NCBI GenBank assembly: GCA_018266215.1 | Contig: JAFEAV010000002.1 | Span: forward strand, 124,001-188,000 | DNA from: Cyanobacteria bacterium SZAS LIN-3 | Lineage (GTDB): Bacteria > Cyanobacteriota > Vampirovibrionia > Obscuribacterales > Obscuribacteraceae | Direction of reading: 5' to 3' | Length of the DNA stretch: 64,000 nucleotides | In this document: positions 1-8,883 of the stretch, one piece after another | Layout of the letters: the number at the start of each line of letters is the position of its first letter | How positions within the stretch are numbered: the stretch's first letter is position 1 | Made by a program: the position numbers and the translations under genes | The notes under the pieces: generated by a model | The model's input: only the letters and a program-made list of their open reading frames with translations | What the model was told of the DNA's origin: nothing | Databases searched by the model: none

Positions 1-106
1 GTCCGGTGCAATCGACAAAGTGGTGCCGCTATACGAAGAGCTTATGGAGCATCGCGAGCTAATTGTCGCCAAGAAATTTACCCAGGCAAGTCCGGCTATT
101 TTTTGA
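1..106 (+). CDS. C-terminal end of a truncated upstream gene
   Basis: An open frame runs in from the left edge (first full codon at position 2) and stops with TGA at 104-106, giving 34 residues that end in SPAIF. No start is visible, so only the tail of the protein is present. The tail is charged and helical-looking (PLYEELMEHRELIVAKK). It lies 23 bp upstream of a glycosyltransferase on the same strand, so it may belong to the same glycan operon. The family cannot be recognised from 34 residues. Confidence 0.55.
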   Translation, partial: SGAIDKVVPLYEELMEHRELIVAKKFTQASPAIF

Positions 107-129
107 TAGTCGAGCGAAAGAATTGAATT

Positions 130-1206
130 ATGTCTGACTCAGTCTCAGTCCTTTTGCCAGTCTACAATGGGGCTAAATATCTGGGAGCCGCCATCGAGAG
201 CGTCCTGGCGCAGAGCCGCGGAGAGCTGGAGTTGATTGTCGTCGATGACTGTTCCAGCGACGGCAGTGCCGATATCATCGCCGGTTATGCGGCTCAGGAT
301 AAGCGCGTCCGATTTGAGCGCAATCAGTCCAATTTGGGTCTCTTCCGCAATTACAACCGGGCCCTGGAGCTGAGTCAGGGGCAATTTATCAAACCCTTTG
401 CCCAGGATGATCTCCTGCATCCCGACTGTCTCGCTCTGACCGTGCCGCATTTGCAAAACAACAGCGCTGTTTCGCTTGTCACCTGCGGCCGCAACTGGGT
501 TGATGCTGCCGGTAGTGTTCTGCGCCAGGTGGTGCCGTTTCCTGCTGCCGGTGTGCGCTCGGGCAAGCTGATCATTACCTGGAGTCTGATTACCCTGACA
601 AACTTTGTCGGCGAGCCGGTGGTTGGCTTATTTCGCGCCGGTGATCGGGGCGCAGGCTACGATCCTCGCTATTTCCATTATGGCGATCTGGAGCTGTGGA
701 TGCGCCTTTTGCAAAAGGGTGACATGTATTTTGTGCCGGACGTGCTCTGTTCTTTTCGCTCGCATGATCTGGCCGCCACCAGGCACAATCACCGCACAAT
801 GATCGACTTACTGGACGCCGTTCGTCTGGGGCATCAGTATTTTTCCTATCTCGAAGAGCTGGGCGAAAGCCGCGAGCATTTTCACAAAAGAGTGGTGGAA
901 TTTGCCGCCATGCAAGTTGATCATCTGGCGCGCAACGAAAATCTCGATGAGAACGGCGTGCGCAAAAACGGCCCCGATGGCGGCCCCGGTAGCGACGTCA
1001 ATCTGGAAGATGATTTTGCCGAGGCATTTTTCCTGGCCCTGCGCTACATCACGCCCACTCTCGCCGAGCTGGATCATTTGAAGCGGTGCCGCGAAAAGGA
1101 CCATCTCAACTTTGACGCTGAGATCAAAAAGATCCATTCATCTATTTCGTGGAAAGTAACCGCCCCTCTGCGCGCCTTGCGACAGAGTGTGCCGGAGCGC
1201 TCGTAA
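130..1206 (+). CDS. Family 2 glycosyltransferase (GT-A fold)
   Basis: This 358-residue protein is a cytoplasmic nucleotide-sugar-dependent glycosyltransferase. It opens with the GT2 signature LPVYNG (residues 9-14), followed by the nucleotide-binding acidic pair in VVDDCSSDGS (D39, D40) and the likely metal-binding motif AQDD (D93, D94). The catalytic domain covers about residues 5-220. The last 130 residues are helical and charged and match nothing I know. No membrane segment is visible. It starts with ATG 23 bp after the preceding partial gene and converges on pseC, so it may act on the same surface glycan. Donor and acceptor cannot be told from sequence. Confidence 0.85.
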   Translation: MSDSVSVLLPVYNGAKYLGAAIESVLAQSRGELELIVVDDCSSDGSADIIAGYAAQDKRVRFERNQSNLGLFRNYNRALELSQGQFIKPFAQDDLLHPDCLALTVPHLQNNSAVSLVTCGRNWVDAAGSVLRQVVPFPAAGVRSGKLIITWSLITLTNFVGEPVVGLFRAGDRGAGYDPRYFHYGDLELWMRLLQKGDMYFVPDVLCSFRSHDLAATRHNHRTMIDLLDAVRLGHQYFSYLEELGESREHFHKRVVEFAAMQVDHLARNENLDENGVRKNGPDGGPGSDVNLEDDFAEAFFLALRYITPTLAELDHLKRCREKDHLNFDAEIKKIHSSISWKVTAPLRALRQSVPERS

Positions 1207-1215
1207 AGAGCCGAC

Positions 1216-2493
1216 CTACGCCAGCAGGGCGCCGGCTATTTTTTGCAGAGCGGCGATGACGTCGTCCACGTCTTTTTCAGTCATTGAGGCAAATATGGGC
1301 AGACCGATTTCGCGGCTGTAGAATTCCTCGGCTCCCGGCATTTCGGCCGACAGATCGCGGTCCAGCAGCTCTTTGTAGTAGGGGAATTTATAGGTCGGGA
1401 TATAGTGCACCTGTACGCCGATATTCTCCCCGTGCAGGGCCTCAAAAACCTTTTTGCGCGTCTCGGCGTAGGGCTTTGTTTTAACCAGAATGGGAAAGAG
1501 ATGATAGGCCGATTGTCTGCCTTCCAGCTCGGGTACGCAGTCGAAGTAGGCGGAGAGCGTTTGCGCTATCTTGCGGCGATACATGGCGGCGAGTTCGCGC
1601 CGCTTGCCGACAAAATCTTCTATTGAGTGCATCTGGCTTGTGCCCAGGGCCGCTTGCAGATCGCACATGCGGTAATTGAAGCCGAGAAATTGCATCTCGT
1701 GATACCAGGGGCCTTCGCAAACGGTCAGTTTGGCCGGGTCTTTGACGATGCCGTGGGTGCGGAAAGTGCAGAGCTTTTCGTAGAGATCGGCTGAATTGGT
1801 CAGGACCATGCCGCCTTCACCGGTGGTGATGGATTTGACCGGGTGAAAGCTCAGTATCGACATATCGGCGCGGGAGGCCGCCGGTTTGTCTTTGTAGAAG
1901 CCACCCAGGGAATGCGCGGCGTCGACGATGAAGGCGATTTTCTTTTCTCTGGCGATGGCGGCAAGCTCGTCGTAATCACAGGGCTGACCGGCAAAATCTA
2001 TGCCTACCAGAGCTTTTGTCTTAGCCGTGATGCGCCTCCGGGCCGAGGCCGGATCGATCAGACCGGTGGCTGCCTCTACGTCGGCGAAGACCGGGCGCGC
2101 GCCCAGATAGACGGCGGCGTTGCTGGTGGCGGCAAAGGTGATGGGGGAGGTGACGATTTCGTCGCCTTCGCCTATTCCGGCCGCGAAGTAAGCTCCATGC
2201 AGGGCGGCTGTGCCGCTGCTGTAAGCGACGGCGTATTTGACCTTACAATATGCGGCGACTGCATCTTCAAAGGCTTTTATGGCCGGTCCCTGGGTCAACC
2301 AGTCGGATTTGAGCGTGGCCACGACAGCGGCGATATCGGCCTCGGAGATCACCTGATGGCCGTAAGGCAGCCAGGTATCGCGCACCGGTGTGCCGCCGTT
2401 CACGGCAAGAGCTGAGGCCTCGGGTTTTATCGCAGCGCCGGATTCTTCGGCTGGGCTGCCTGTTCTTCCTCTGACTTTGCTATCAGTTTGCAT
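1216..2493 (-). CDS. pseC: PseC: UDP-4-amino-4,6-dideoxy-N-acetyl-altrosamine transaminase
   Basis: This is a 425-residue PLP aminotransferase of the DegT/DnrJ/EryC1/StrS family. PseC aminates the 4-keto sugar made by PseB, the second step of pseudaminic acid synthesis. Visible landmarks are the N-terminal PYGHQVISEAD and WLTQGP motifs typical of PseC, SSGTAALH for cofactor phosphate binding (92-99), DAAHSLGG (D191) and the Schiff-base lysine in SFHPVKS (K220). The ATG start overlaps the end of pseB by 67 bp, which is long. A GTG at codon 31 (V31, before NGG) is an alternative start that would remove most of the overlap and a disordered N-terminus. The gene is in an operon with pseB. A ArnB-type aminotransferase is the main alternative, but the complete pse set nearby argues for PseC. 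Confidence 0.88.
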   Translation of the reverse strand: MQTDSKVRGRTGSPAEESGAAIKPEASALAVNGGTPVRDTWLPYGHQVISEADIAAVVATLKSDWLTQGPAIKAFEDAVAAYCKVKYAVAYSSGTAALHGAYFAAGIGEGDEIVTSPITFAATSNAAVYLGARPVFADVEAATGLIDPASARRRITAKTKALVGIDFAGQPCDYDELAAIAREKKIAFIVDAAHSLGGFYKDKPAASRADMSILSFHPVKSITTGEGGMVLTNSADLYEKLCTFRTHGIVKDPAKLTVCEGPWYHEMQFLGFNYRMCDLQAALGTSQMHSIEDFVGKRRELAAMYRRKIAQTLSAYFDCVPELEGRQSAYHLFPILVKTKPYAETRKKVFEALHGENIGVQVHYIPTYKFPYYKELLDRDLSAEMPGAEEFYSREIGLPIFASMTEKDVDDVIAALQKIAGALLA

Positions 2494-3449
2494 AGAGCGT
2501 CTCCTGTCAGCCAGTTGCTGTTAACGTCGGAGCGGTAGCGGAAGCCTTCGGCGACCGGTGTGCCACCGCGCTTGATCAGTCCTTTTGCGTCCCACCACAG
2601 CTGGCTCGGTTGGATCACATAGCGATCGTCAAATTCCAGACACCAGGGCGACTCATCGCGAGGCACCAGTGTTTCATGCAACTTTTCGCCCGGGCGCATG
2701 CCGCAAAATTCAAATTTGCAGTCAGGACCGATGGCCTTGGCCAGGTCCATGAGCTTCATGCTGGCGATCTTGGGCACGAATATTTCGCCCCCCTGCACCT
2801 GATCGACACAGCTCAAAACAAAATCGACGCCCTGATCCAGGGTGAGCCAGAAGCGTGTCATGCGTTCGTCGGTGAGGCGCAGTGTGCCGGTCTTGCGCAT
2901 TTCCATAAAGAGCGGGATGACCGAGCCGCGGCTGGCGATAACGTTGCCGTAGCGAACGATACCAAATTGGGTGGCACGGTCGCCGGTGTAACTGTTGGCG
3001 GTGACAAACAATTTGTCCGAGCAAAGCTTGGTGGCGCCGTAGAGATTGATTGGATTGGCGGCCTTGTCGGTGGACAGGGCAATCACTTTTTTGACCCGGC
3101 GATCGATGGCGGCATCGATGATGTTGGCTGCGCCCAGGACATTGGTTTTGACGAATTCAAAAGGATTGTATTCGGCGGCCGGCACTTGCTTGAGGGCGGC
3201 GGCGTGGATGACTATATCGACGCCGTCAAAGGCGCGGTACAGTCTGTCTTTGTCGCGGATGTCGCCGAGGAAGAAACGCAATCTTCTGTCGGTGTGCTCC
3301 TGCTGCATTTCGTATTGCTTGCATTCGTCGCGGCTGAAGATTATCAATTTTTTAGGCGGCGTGTTTGCTAGAAGCTTTTTAATCAGCGCGCGGCCAAAGG
3401 AGCCGGTACCACCGGTCACCAGTACGGTTGAATTTGCCCAATCAGTCAT
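2427..3449 (-). CDS. pseB: PseB: UDP-GlcNAc 4,6-dehydratase (C5-inverting)
   Basis: This 340-residue SDR enzyme converts UDP-N-acetylglucosamine to the 4-keto-6-deoxy-altro sugar, the committed step to pseudaminic acid. The NAD(P)-binding motif TGGTGSFG is at 12-19, followed by SRDE (39-42), which binds the cofactor ribose in this family. The STDKA motif (126-130) and the Y137-x3-K141 pair form the catalytic site, where PseB/FlaA1 proteins carry the Asp-Lys dehydratase residues. Length is normal for the soluble short PseB form without the membrane domain of WbpM-type homologues. The ATG start has AGGG six bases upstream. pseC follows with an overlap, so the two are probably co-translated. Confidence 0.92.
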   Translation of the reverse strand: MTDWANSTVLVTGGTGSFGRALIKKLLANTPPKKLIIFSRDECKQYEMQQEHTDRRLRFFLGDIRDKDRLYRAFDGVDIVIHAAALKQVPAAEYNPFEFVKTNVLGAANIIDAAIDRRVKKVIALSTDKAANPINLYGATKLCSDKLFVTANSYTGDRATQFGIVRYGNVIASRGSVIPLFMEMRKTGTLRLTDERMTRFWLTLDQGVDFVLSCVDQVQGGEIFVPKIASMKLMDLAKAIGPDCKFEFCGMRPGEKLHETLVPRDESPWCLEFDDRYVIQPSQLWWDAKGLIKRGGTPVAEGFRYRSDVNSNWLTGDALCKLIAKSEEEQAAQPKNPALR

Positions 3450-3472
3450 AGTTGCCCTGCATTAGAAACGGC

Positions 3473-3493
3473 AATAGGCATCAGTTGCCTATT
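3473..3493 (-). repeat. Perfect 8-bp hairpin upstream of pseB
   Basis: AATAGGCA (3473-3480) and TGCCTATT (3486-3493) form a perfect 8-bp stem around a 5-nt loop. It lies between the 3' end of the GT-C gene (stop at 3576) and the pseB start (3449). There is no T-tract on either side, so it does not look like a classical intrinsic terminator. It could be a leader hairpin, an operator or a processing site. Function is unknown. Confidence 0.5.
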
Positions 3494-3575
3494 TAATCAG
3501 CTTCCTACAATACCATGACAGCCCCAGCCTCAGCCCCGCTAACGCTCTCATGTAAGTGAGTATTGCTTTTGTGGG

Positions 3576-6119
3576 CTAGAGCAAAATCAGGCGAAATTTG
3601 CTCAGATCCAGTTGATAGGCAGGCTCAATGTCCAGCTTCAGGTCTTTGATGATGGCGTCGGCGCTGGTGCGGTCGCAGCTGTAGCCGCAGATCTCCACCC
3701 AGGGGCCTGGATAGATGCCTATCGTCAGCGTCACTGGTCCGTCGGCCAGCTCGCCCTCGGGCAATATGTCGTCGATTCTGAAGGGCTGCCATTGGGTGTC
3801 CGCCTGCAGATAGGGCGGCGTCCGCGAAATAAGCACCGGCTGGCCGGCCTTGTTTTTGGAAACGAGCAGCAGGCCGACCTTGCTTTTCGCTTTGCTGGCC
3901 TTGATAAAGCCGCTCAGGCTGAGCCTGACGGCATTGCTGCCGGGGGTGCGGGGGATGGAAAAATCAGAACAGACACTGGCGGCGCCATCGACAACATGTC
4001 TGCTGGTGTGGATTTCCTCTACTTTGCCGGTGGAAAAGCAGGGGTCGAAATTTTTTGAGGTGATGTCGAAGTGGCGCTTCAGAGCCGGCCACTGGGCCTG
4101 GGTCTGGGCTGCGGGGTCACCTTTGTCGGCGTTTTCGGGCAGGGTATCGGCCAGGACAAAGTGTATGCGCAGGGCTCCGGGCAGGGTTTCGCTGTGCCCG
4201 GCGGCATCGACGCGGCTCGATGTCTGGGGGATGTCGGCTTTGATATCAGGCATCACCAGTCGGGTTTCCAGGCCGCGCGAGGCGTTGCCTATCTTGATTG
4301 GACTGTAGTAGAGCGGCGAGAGATAGTGTCTGGTTCTGGGGTCGCTTTCGCCGTAAATGAGCATGCCCGTGTCGGGGGCGCGTATTTCGATTTTATTGTC
4401 TCCACCCCAATTTATGAGCGTCGGTGAAATCTCCAGAATGCGCCACTGTCTGTAGTTTTCCGGCAGTTCATCCATGGAATAGCCCAGTTCCTGGAAGACG
4501 TAATATTCGCTGTACTTGGAGGGATAAAAGTAGCGCAGGTGTTTGAGTCCGCCGGCAAGCAATTTGCCGTTGAGATAGACCTTCGCTTCTTCCAGGCGGC
4601 TGTCGCCGTCCACCATGATAAAGGCACGGCTGGCGGGATCGGCTGGTTTGTGAGCGGTGGAGAGTGTGAAAGATTTGCTTGCCACCTCATGCGGTGTCAG
4701 GGTGAAGACCGTTTCGCGCGATTGTCCGAAGTGGGTGAGATTGTCCAGATTGGCCGTCAAAATAGTCAGGACAAAGGCCACTGCGGCGCAGGCTATGAGC
4801 CAGGTGGCGGTTTTCTTGATCCGGCCGTTATTTTCTTCCTTTGCTTCTTGTTTTTCCTGCCACAGGCGCACATAGGCGGCGAAGGGCAGGGCACAGAAGA
4901 CGGCCAGAAAGGGCGTGATGGAAAAGCCGTAGCGCGAATTGGCTTCAAATAAGAGATAGATTTTGGGAGCCGCCAGCCAGCCCAGCGAGATGATCTGGAC
5001 ACTGTTATTGTCAAAATCCAGCTTGTTGCGCTTCAGTGTGTCGCTAATAAACATGAAGAGGCCGAAGCAGCCGCCGAAGAGTAAAAACAGGTGCCAGACC
5101 CGTTGCGCTTCGGCGCTCAGGCCGAAATATTTATGCCGGAAGTCGTTCCAGGGATGTGAATACATGCGCGTCGCCTTGCGCAGCACCATGGTCAGATAGG
5201 CCTGGGTATTGTTTGCCCACTGGGCGTACATGAAGTACATGGGCTGGGGATCGTTGGCGAAGATGCTGGTCAGAGGCGGCATCGGGCTGGTGAGACAGCC
5301 GTCCACTTCGGTGTCGTTGCCCATGGCGATGTTGTAGGTGCTGTTGCGCGGCGTGGTGAAATAGGCTTTGCCCAGGTATGCCTTGGTGTACATGGCCCAG
5401 GGGCCGAAGGCAAAAATGATGCCCAGGGCGATGAAGGGAATCAAGAGCTTTTTTGTGCGCGTTGCCAGCAGTATACATAGATAGGAAAAGCCCGCTCCGG
5501 CAACCAGCGCCGGCTTCATCAGGAAGGCCAGGCCGCTGAAGTAGCTGCCGGCGGTGGTACTGAGGGCGGTGGCGGGTCTTCGTGAGGCGCTGACCAGGGC
5601 GGCCATGAGCAGAAGCACCATCAGTGGCTCATTGTAGAAGCGACCGCTGTTTATTACGGCGGCCGGATAGGTGGCCCAGACCAGGCCGGCAAAAATACCG
5701 GCGGCCGTCATTTTTGTCGCCCTGGCCGCGGCCGTGCAGACAAGTGTGGCCGTGACGGCGTGCATCACCGATTGAATCAGTTCAAAAAATGTCCAGTCCT
5801 TGTTGACCGGCACATGTCCAAAGAGGGCAAAAATGGCCGCGAAGGTACCGGGCAGGACCGGTCCGTCGTTGACGATTGCCGCCAGGAAATCCTTATTGGA
5901 GATAGGCCCCAGGTCCGGGTGGCCGTGCACCAAGCTGAGTATGCATTCACATATATGCGCGGTTGAACTCAAATAGCTGCGGGCGTCATAAAGGAATGTT
6001 GTGCGCGGATGGGCAAAAGCAAAATGATGCAGCAATGCCACCGCCAGGGCGCAGGCGAAAACAATGGCGGAAGGGAGGCAAGATGCCAGCGGCGATTTTG
6101 CTTTTTGACTGATGACCAT
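3576..6119 (-). CDS. GT-C-type integral membrane glycosyltransferase with C-terminal soluble domain
   Basis: This 847-residue protein has a signal-anchor-like first helix (about 15-37), then an acidic motif in the first loop (YDARSYL, D45), as in GT-C enzymes that use polyprenyl-phosphate sugars. About ten further hydrophobic segments follow up to residue 455. SGRFYNEPLMVL in the first third resembles the conserved loop of ArnT/PMT relatives. The last 390 residues are hydrophilic and predicted beta-rich (for example MVDGDSRLEEAKVYLNGK), like a lectin or carbohydrate-binding module outside the membrane. The gene precedes pseBC on the same strand. It shares architecture with the proteins at 17655-20114 and 20139-22901. 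Substrate is not deducible. Confidence 0.65.
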   Translation of the reverse strand: MVISQKAKSPLASCLPSAIVFACALAVALLHHFAFAHPRTTFLYDARSYLSSTAHICECILSLVHGHPDLGPISNKDFLAAIVNDGPVLPGTFAAIFALFGHVPVNKDWTFFELIQSVMHAVTATLVCTAAARATKMTAAGIFAGLVWATYPAAVINSGRFYNEPLMVLLLMAALVSASRRPATALSTTAGSYFSGLAFLMKPALVAGAGFSYLCILLATRTKKLLIPFIALGIIFAFGPWAMYTKAYLGKAYFTTPRNSTYNIAMGNDTEVDGCLTSPMPPLTSIFANDPQPMYFMYAQWANNTQAYLTMVLRKATRMYSHPWNDFRHKYFGLSAEAQRVWHLFLLFGGCFGLFMFISDTLKRNKLDFDNNSVQIISLGWLAAPKIYLLFEANSRYGFSITPFLAVFCALPFAAYVRLWQEKQEAKEENNGRIKKTATWLIACAAVAFVLTILTANLDNLTHFGQSRETVFTLTPHEVASKSFTLSTAHKPADPASRAFIMVDGDSRLEEAKVYLNGKLLAGGLKHLRYFYPSKYSEYYVFQELGYSMDELPENYRQWRILEISPTLINWGGDNKIEIRAPDTGMLIYGESDPRTRHYLSPLYYSPIKIGNASRGLETRLVMPDIKADIPQTSSRVDAAGHSETLPGALRIHFVLADTLPENADKGDPAAQTQAQWPALKRHFDITSKNFDPCFSTGKVEEIHTSRHVVDGAASVCSDFSIPRTPGSNAVRLSLSGFIKASKAKSKVGLLLVSKNKAGQPVLISRTPPYLQADTQWQPFRIDDILPEGELADGPVTLTIGIYPGPWVEICGYSCDRTSADAIIKDLKLDIEPAYQLDLSKFRLILL

Positions 6120-6259
6120 CTCCGCCGTTTGCTGTGCTGACCTGACCTGGCTTTGATTCTAGCGCAGCGCTGTTTTTGAAGTTGAGAAAAAATTCACCAC
6201 GGGCCCCGGCTGCCCTGTGCTTTTATCTGTGCAACGGCTATTTGAGGCGCTTTTGTTCA

Positions 6260-7189
6260 ATGAGTGATATTTCGGAAGTGCAGAAACTCAGTCATTCTGA
6301 GCTGCGCAAAGTCTATGAAGCCAATGAAAACGTTTTGCGTTTCTGTAAAGAAAAGCTGGGTTCAAACGCCACCAACGAGCAGGCGGCGATCATGCATGCC
6401 TATGAATTGCAGGCGGGCAGCTACATCAATAAGATGGCCGAGGACCCGGACTACCGCGCCGAAAAAGAACAGTACGGCAAGGCCATAGCCGAAATTATTG
6501 CTGCCTATGCTCCGGCCTCGATCCTGGAAGCGGGTGTGGGTGAGGCGACAACCCTGGCCGAGGTGGTCAAAAATTTGCCCGCTGCCATGGCCCAGTCCAT
6601 CTATGCCTTTGACCTTTCCTGGTCCCGGGTGCTCATGGCCAGGCGCTATTTTGAGCAAAAAACAGGACGCAGCGGCGGTCAATTTTTTACCGGGGAGCTG
6701 GAGCACATTGCCCTGCCCGATAACAGCTTCGATGTCGTTCTCACTTCGCATGCGGTTGAGCCCAATCACGGGCGTGAGAAAGAAATCTTGCACGAACTCT
6801 ACCGCGTCACCGCCGGTCATCTGATTATGTTTGAGCCCGCCTATGAGCTGGCTGAGCCAGCGGCTCGCGAGCGCATGGAATATCACGGTTATTGTCGCGG
6901 ACTGAAGGACATTGCCCTGGCCGCCGGCTGGAATGTTGTGCGCTGCGAACTTTTTGGCGTGCGCAAAGATACGGCCAATCCTTCCATGATCCTGGTGATT
7001 GAAAAAGGACAGAGCACAAAGGCTCCGGCTGAGAAACATTTCGTTTCGCCCATCGGGGGCGGAGCGCTGGTGGCTCACGGCGGGCACTATTTCAATGAGG
7101 AAGAAGGGCTTGTTTTCCCGGTCCTCAACGGCGTGCCCTACCTGACGCGGTCGGCGGCGCTCCTGGCCAGTCACTTCCTCGAGTCCTGA
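6260..7189 (+). CDS. SAM-dependent class I methyltransferase with Trm112-like tail
   Basis: The protein is 309 residues from the ATG at 6260 (MSDISEVQ). The longer in-frame start at 6176 adds an atypical stretch and lacks support. Motif I is SILEAGVGEATTL, motif II/III surrounds the LSWSR acidic region, and NSFDVVLTSHAVEP is the post-motif segment. The C-terminus (FVSPIGGGALV to VFPVLNGVPYLT) resembles the small Trm112/UPF0434-like module found after some methyltransferases, but without its zinc cysteines. It sits divergently from a GT-C gene and converges on a GT-B gene, so a role in methylating a glycan or its lipid carrier is plausible. The substrate is unknown. Confidence 0.7.
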   Translation: MSDISEVQKLSHSELRKVYEANENVLRFCKEKLGSNATNEQAAIMHAYELQAGSYINKMAEDPDYRAEKEQYGKAIAEIIAAYAPASILEAGVGEATTLAEVVKNLPAAMAQSIYAFDLSWSRVLMARRYFEQKTGRSGGQFFTGELEHIALPDNSFDVVLTSHAVEPNHGREKEILHELYRVTAGHLIMFEPAYELAEPAARERMEYHGYCRGLKDIALAAGWNVVRCELFGVRKDTANPSMILVIEKGQSTKAPAEKHFVSPIGGGALVAHGGHYFNEEEGLVFPVLNGVPYLTRSAALLASHFLES

Positions 7190-7208
7190 GCTGATCTCTT
7201 TGTTTGAT

Positions 7209-8876
7209 CTATCTTTTGATCAGATCTTCGACCATCTGCGAAATCTTCATCAGTCCTGCGGTGCGGCCCATGCCGAACATGTCCTGCCAGAGCTGCCTGG
7301 ATTGTTTGTAGACCGATTCGCGGTCCATTTTTGTCAGGCGGCCTATGTGTGAGGCAACAACTTCCGGTGAATCATAAACACTCAGGTGCGTATGGCAGTC
7401 GGTTTGCTCATAGGCCCTTGTGCCCAGGAGCGGCTTGCCCTTGCCTTTGTGCATCTTGATGGAAATGGTGGGGATGCCTTTGTCCAGCGCGTCGGTCAGG
7501 GTGCTCGATTCATGGGCGATGAAACAATCGCTGGCGGTCAAAATCGTGTCGATGGAGTCGGCCAGGCGCACGCGATAACCCAGCTCGTTTAGGCGGGCGA
7601 AAGCCTTGAGAGGATACTGGTTGCGGCTGTAGGAGAAGGTGGCGTCCGAGGCCGGCGAGGGATGATACTTGATATAGAGCACGGGCGATTGCAGATTGTG
7701 TTCTTTCAAGGCCAGGGCAAATGAATCAAGCATCAAATCAAGCACTTCGGCGCAGGATTTGGTGTTGTAGATGGCAATATCGTATGTGGTGGCATAAAAG
7801 AGGACGGTATCGTTGCGGTCCAGGCCGAGTTGATAGCGGGCATTGAGCCTGGCATGCTCGGTTGCTTCTCTGCTGGGGAAATCCTCGGCACTGGGGGAGC
7901 CGACGATGAGCATTTTTTCTTCCGGCACGCCCAGGTCCAGGTAGTAGATTTTTTCCGATTCGCAGCGGACAATCGCCCGGTCCAGTCGCGAGAAGAAGCC
8001 CATGATCGGGTCCCCCGACGGAATGCCGTGACACAGTGCCACCACCGGCGGTAGCAAGTCGGCGGGCACATCATAGAGGGCCATGGTTAAAGGCACCTCG
8101 AAGGCTCCGACAAAAATTATGTCGAAATAGCGCAGCTTCAGCAGTTCTACCAGTGCCCATTGATATTGCAGCGATGCCGTCAGCTCTTTTACCAGCCATT
8201 CGCGCCCCGGAAATCTGGCGATAAAATCGGCGGGGAAAGTGGCTACTTCCGCCGCTACCCGCTCATTTAAAACCTTCTGGTAGTGGGCGTAATCAAAGTT
8301 GTATTGTTTGAGTCGCCATACTTGCTCGACCAGTTTGCCCGGCTCCATGTCCACTATATCGGCCTCACCGGCCAGGGCATCGATGACGAATTGACGCGGC
8401 CCGGGATTGGGGAAATAGCAAAGACCCACCCGGGGCAGATCTTTCTTGTAGTCAAAAATGCGGGCCGAATCTTTACTGTTGAGGATGGAAATCAACCGGT
8501 AAAACTGCCTTCGCATCAGCGGCGCCATGGTCTTCGGCAGGCTTTCGCACTGATTTAAAAAGGCTATGGCCAGGTCGGCAAAATCGCTCAGGAAAGGGTG
8601 ATCTTCCCTTCTTCTGGCCAGCGCGTCCCTGGATTTTTCCCCGCCCTGGATCAGGCTCTGATGTTGACCGAGAAAGTCGGCAAACTGAGCGTCGGGAAGG
8701 AGGCCGTTTTCCCTTATTTCTTCTTTGGTGCGTACGACTTTGATGCGACTTTCAGGCAGGGCGTTCAGTTGTTCGTCCACTATCTGATCAATGAGAGCCT
8801 GCTCGCCATGCACAGCCGCCGCGTGTTCGGCGGGGGAGAGGATGGCTTTGATTTTGGCTCGGGTGCGTCGCAGCAT
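7209..8876 (-). CDS. Putative GT-B-fold glycosyltransferase
   Basis: The protein is 555 residues from the ATG at 8876, seven bases after the pseHI stop. A TTG at 8897 would add seven residues and overlap pseHI. The C-terminal half looks like a GT-B nucleotide-binding domain: VLFYATTYD, then LYIKYHPSP, then a loop IAHESSTLTDALDKGIPTISI, the pattern seen in CDP-glycerol transferases and CMP-sugar-using capsule enzymes (HP and S/T-rich motifs). The N-terminal half has no clear motif beyond ALCHGIPSGDP. No membrane segment is seen. As the last gene of the pseG-SGNH-MBOAT-pseHI run, it is the best candidate in the window for a pseudaminic acid transferase. That is inference from position. Confidence 0.5.
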   Translation of the reverse strand: MLRRTRAKIKAILSPAEHAAAVHGEQALIDQIVDEQLNALPESRIKVVRTKEEIRENGLLPDAQFADFLGQHQSLIQGGEKSRDALARRREDHPFLSDFADLAIAFLNQCESLPKTMAPLMRRQFYRLISILNSKDSARIFDYKKDLPRVGLCYFPNPGPRQFVIDALAGEADIVDMEPGKLVEQVWRLKQYNFDYAHYQKVLNERVAAEVATFPADFIARFPGREWLVKELTASLQYQWALVELLKLRYFDIIFVGAFEVPLTMALYDVPADLLPPVVALCHGIPSGDPIMGFFSRLDRAIVRCESEKIYYLDLGVPEEKMLIVGSPSAEDFPSREATEHARLNARYQLGLDRNDTVLFYATTYDIAIYNTKSCAEVLDLMLDSFALALKEHNLQSPVLYIKYHPSPASDATFSYSRNQYPLKAFARLNELGYRVRLADSIDTILTASDCFIAHESSTLTDALDKGIPTISIKMHKGKGKPLLGTRAYEQTDCHTHLSVYDSPEVVASHIGRLTKMDRESVYKQSRQLWQDMFGMGRTAGLMKISQMVEDLIKR

Positions 8877-8883
8877 AGATGGT

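Noticed and set aside
6176..6259. Upstream start of the methyltransferase
   Set aside because: The added 28 residues are atypical for the family and the ATG at 6260 fits the usual N-terminus better.
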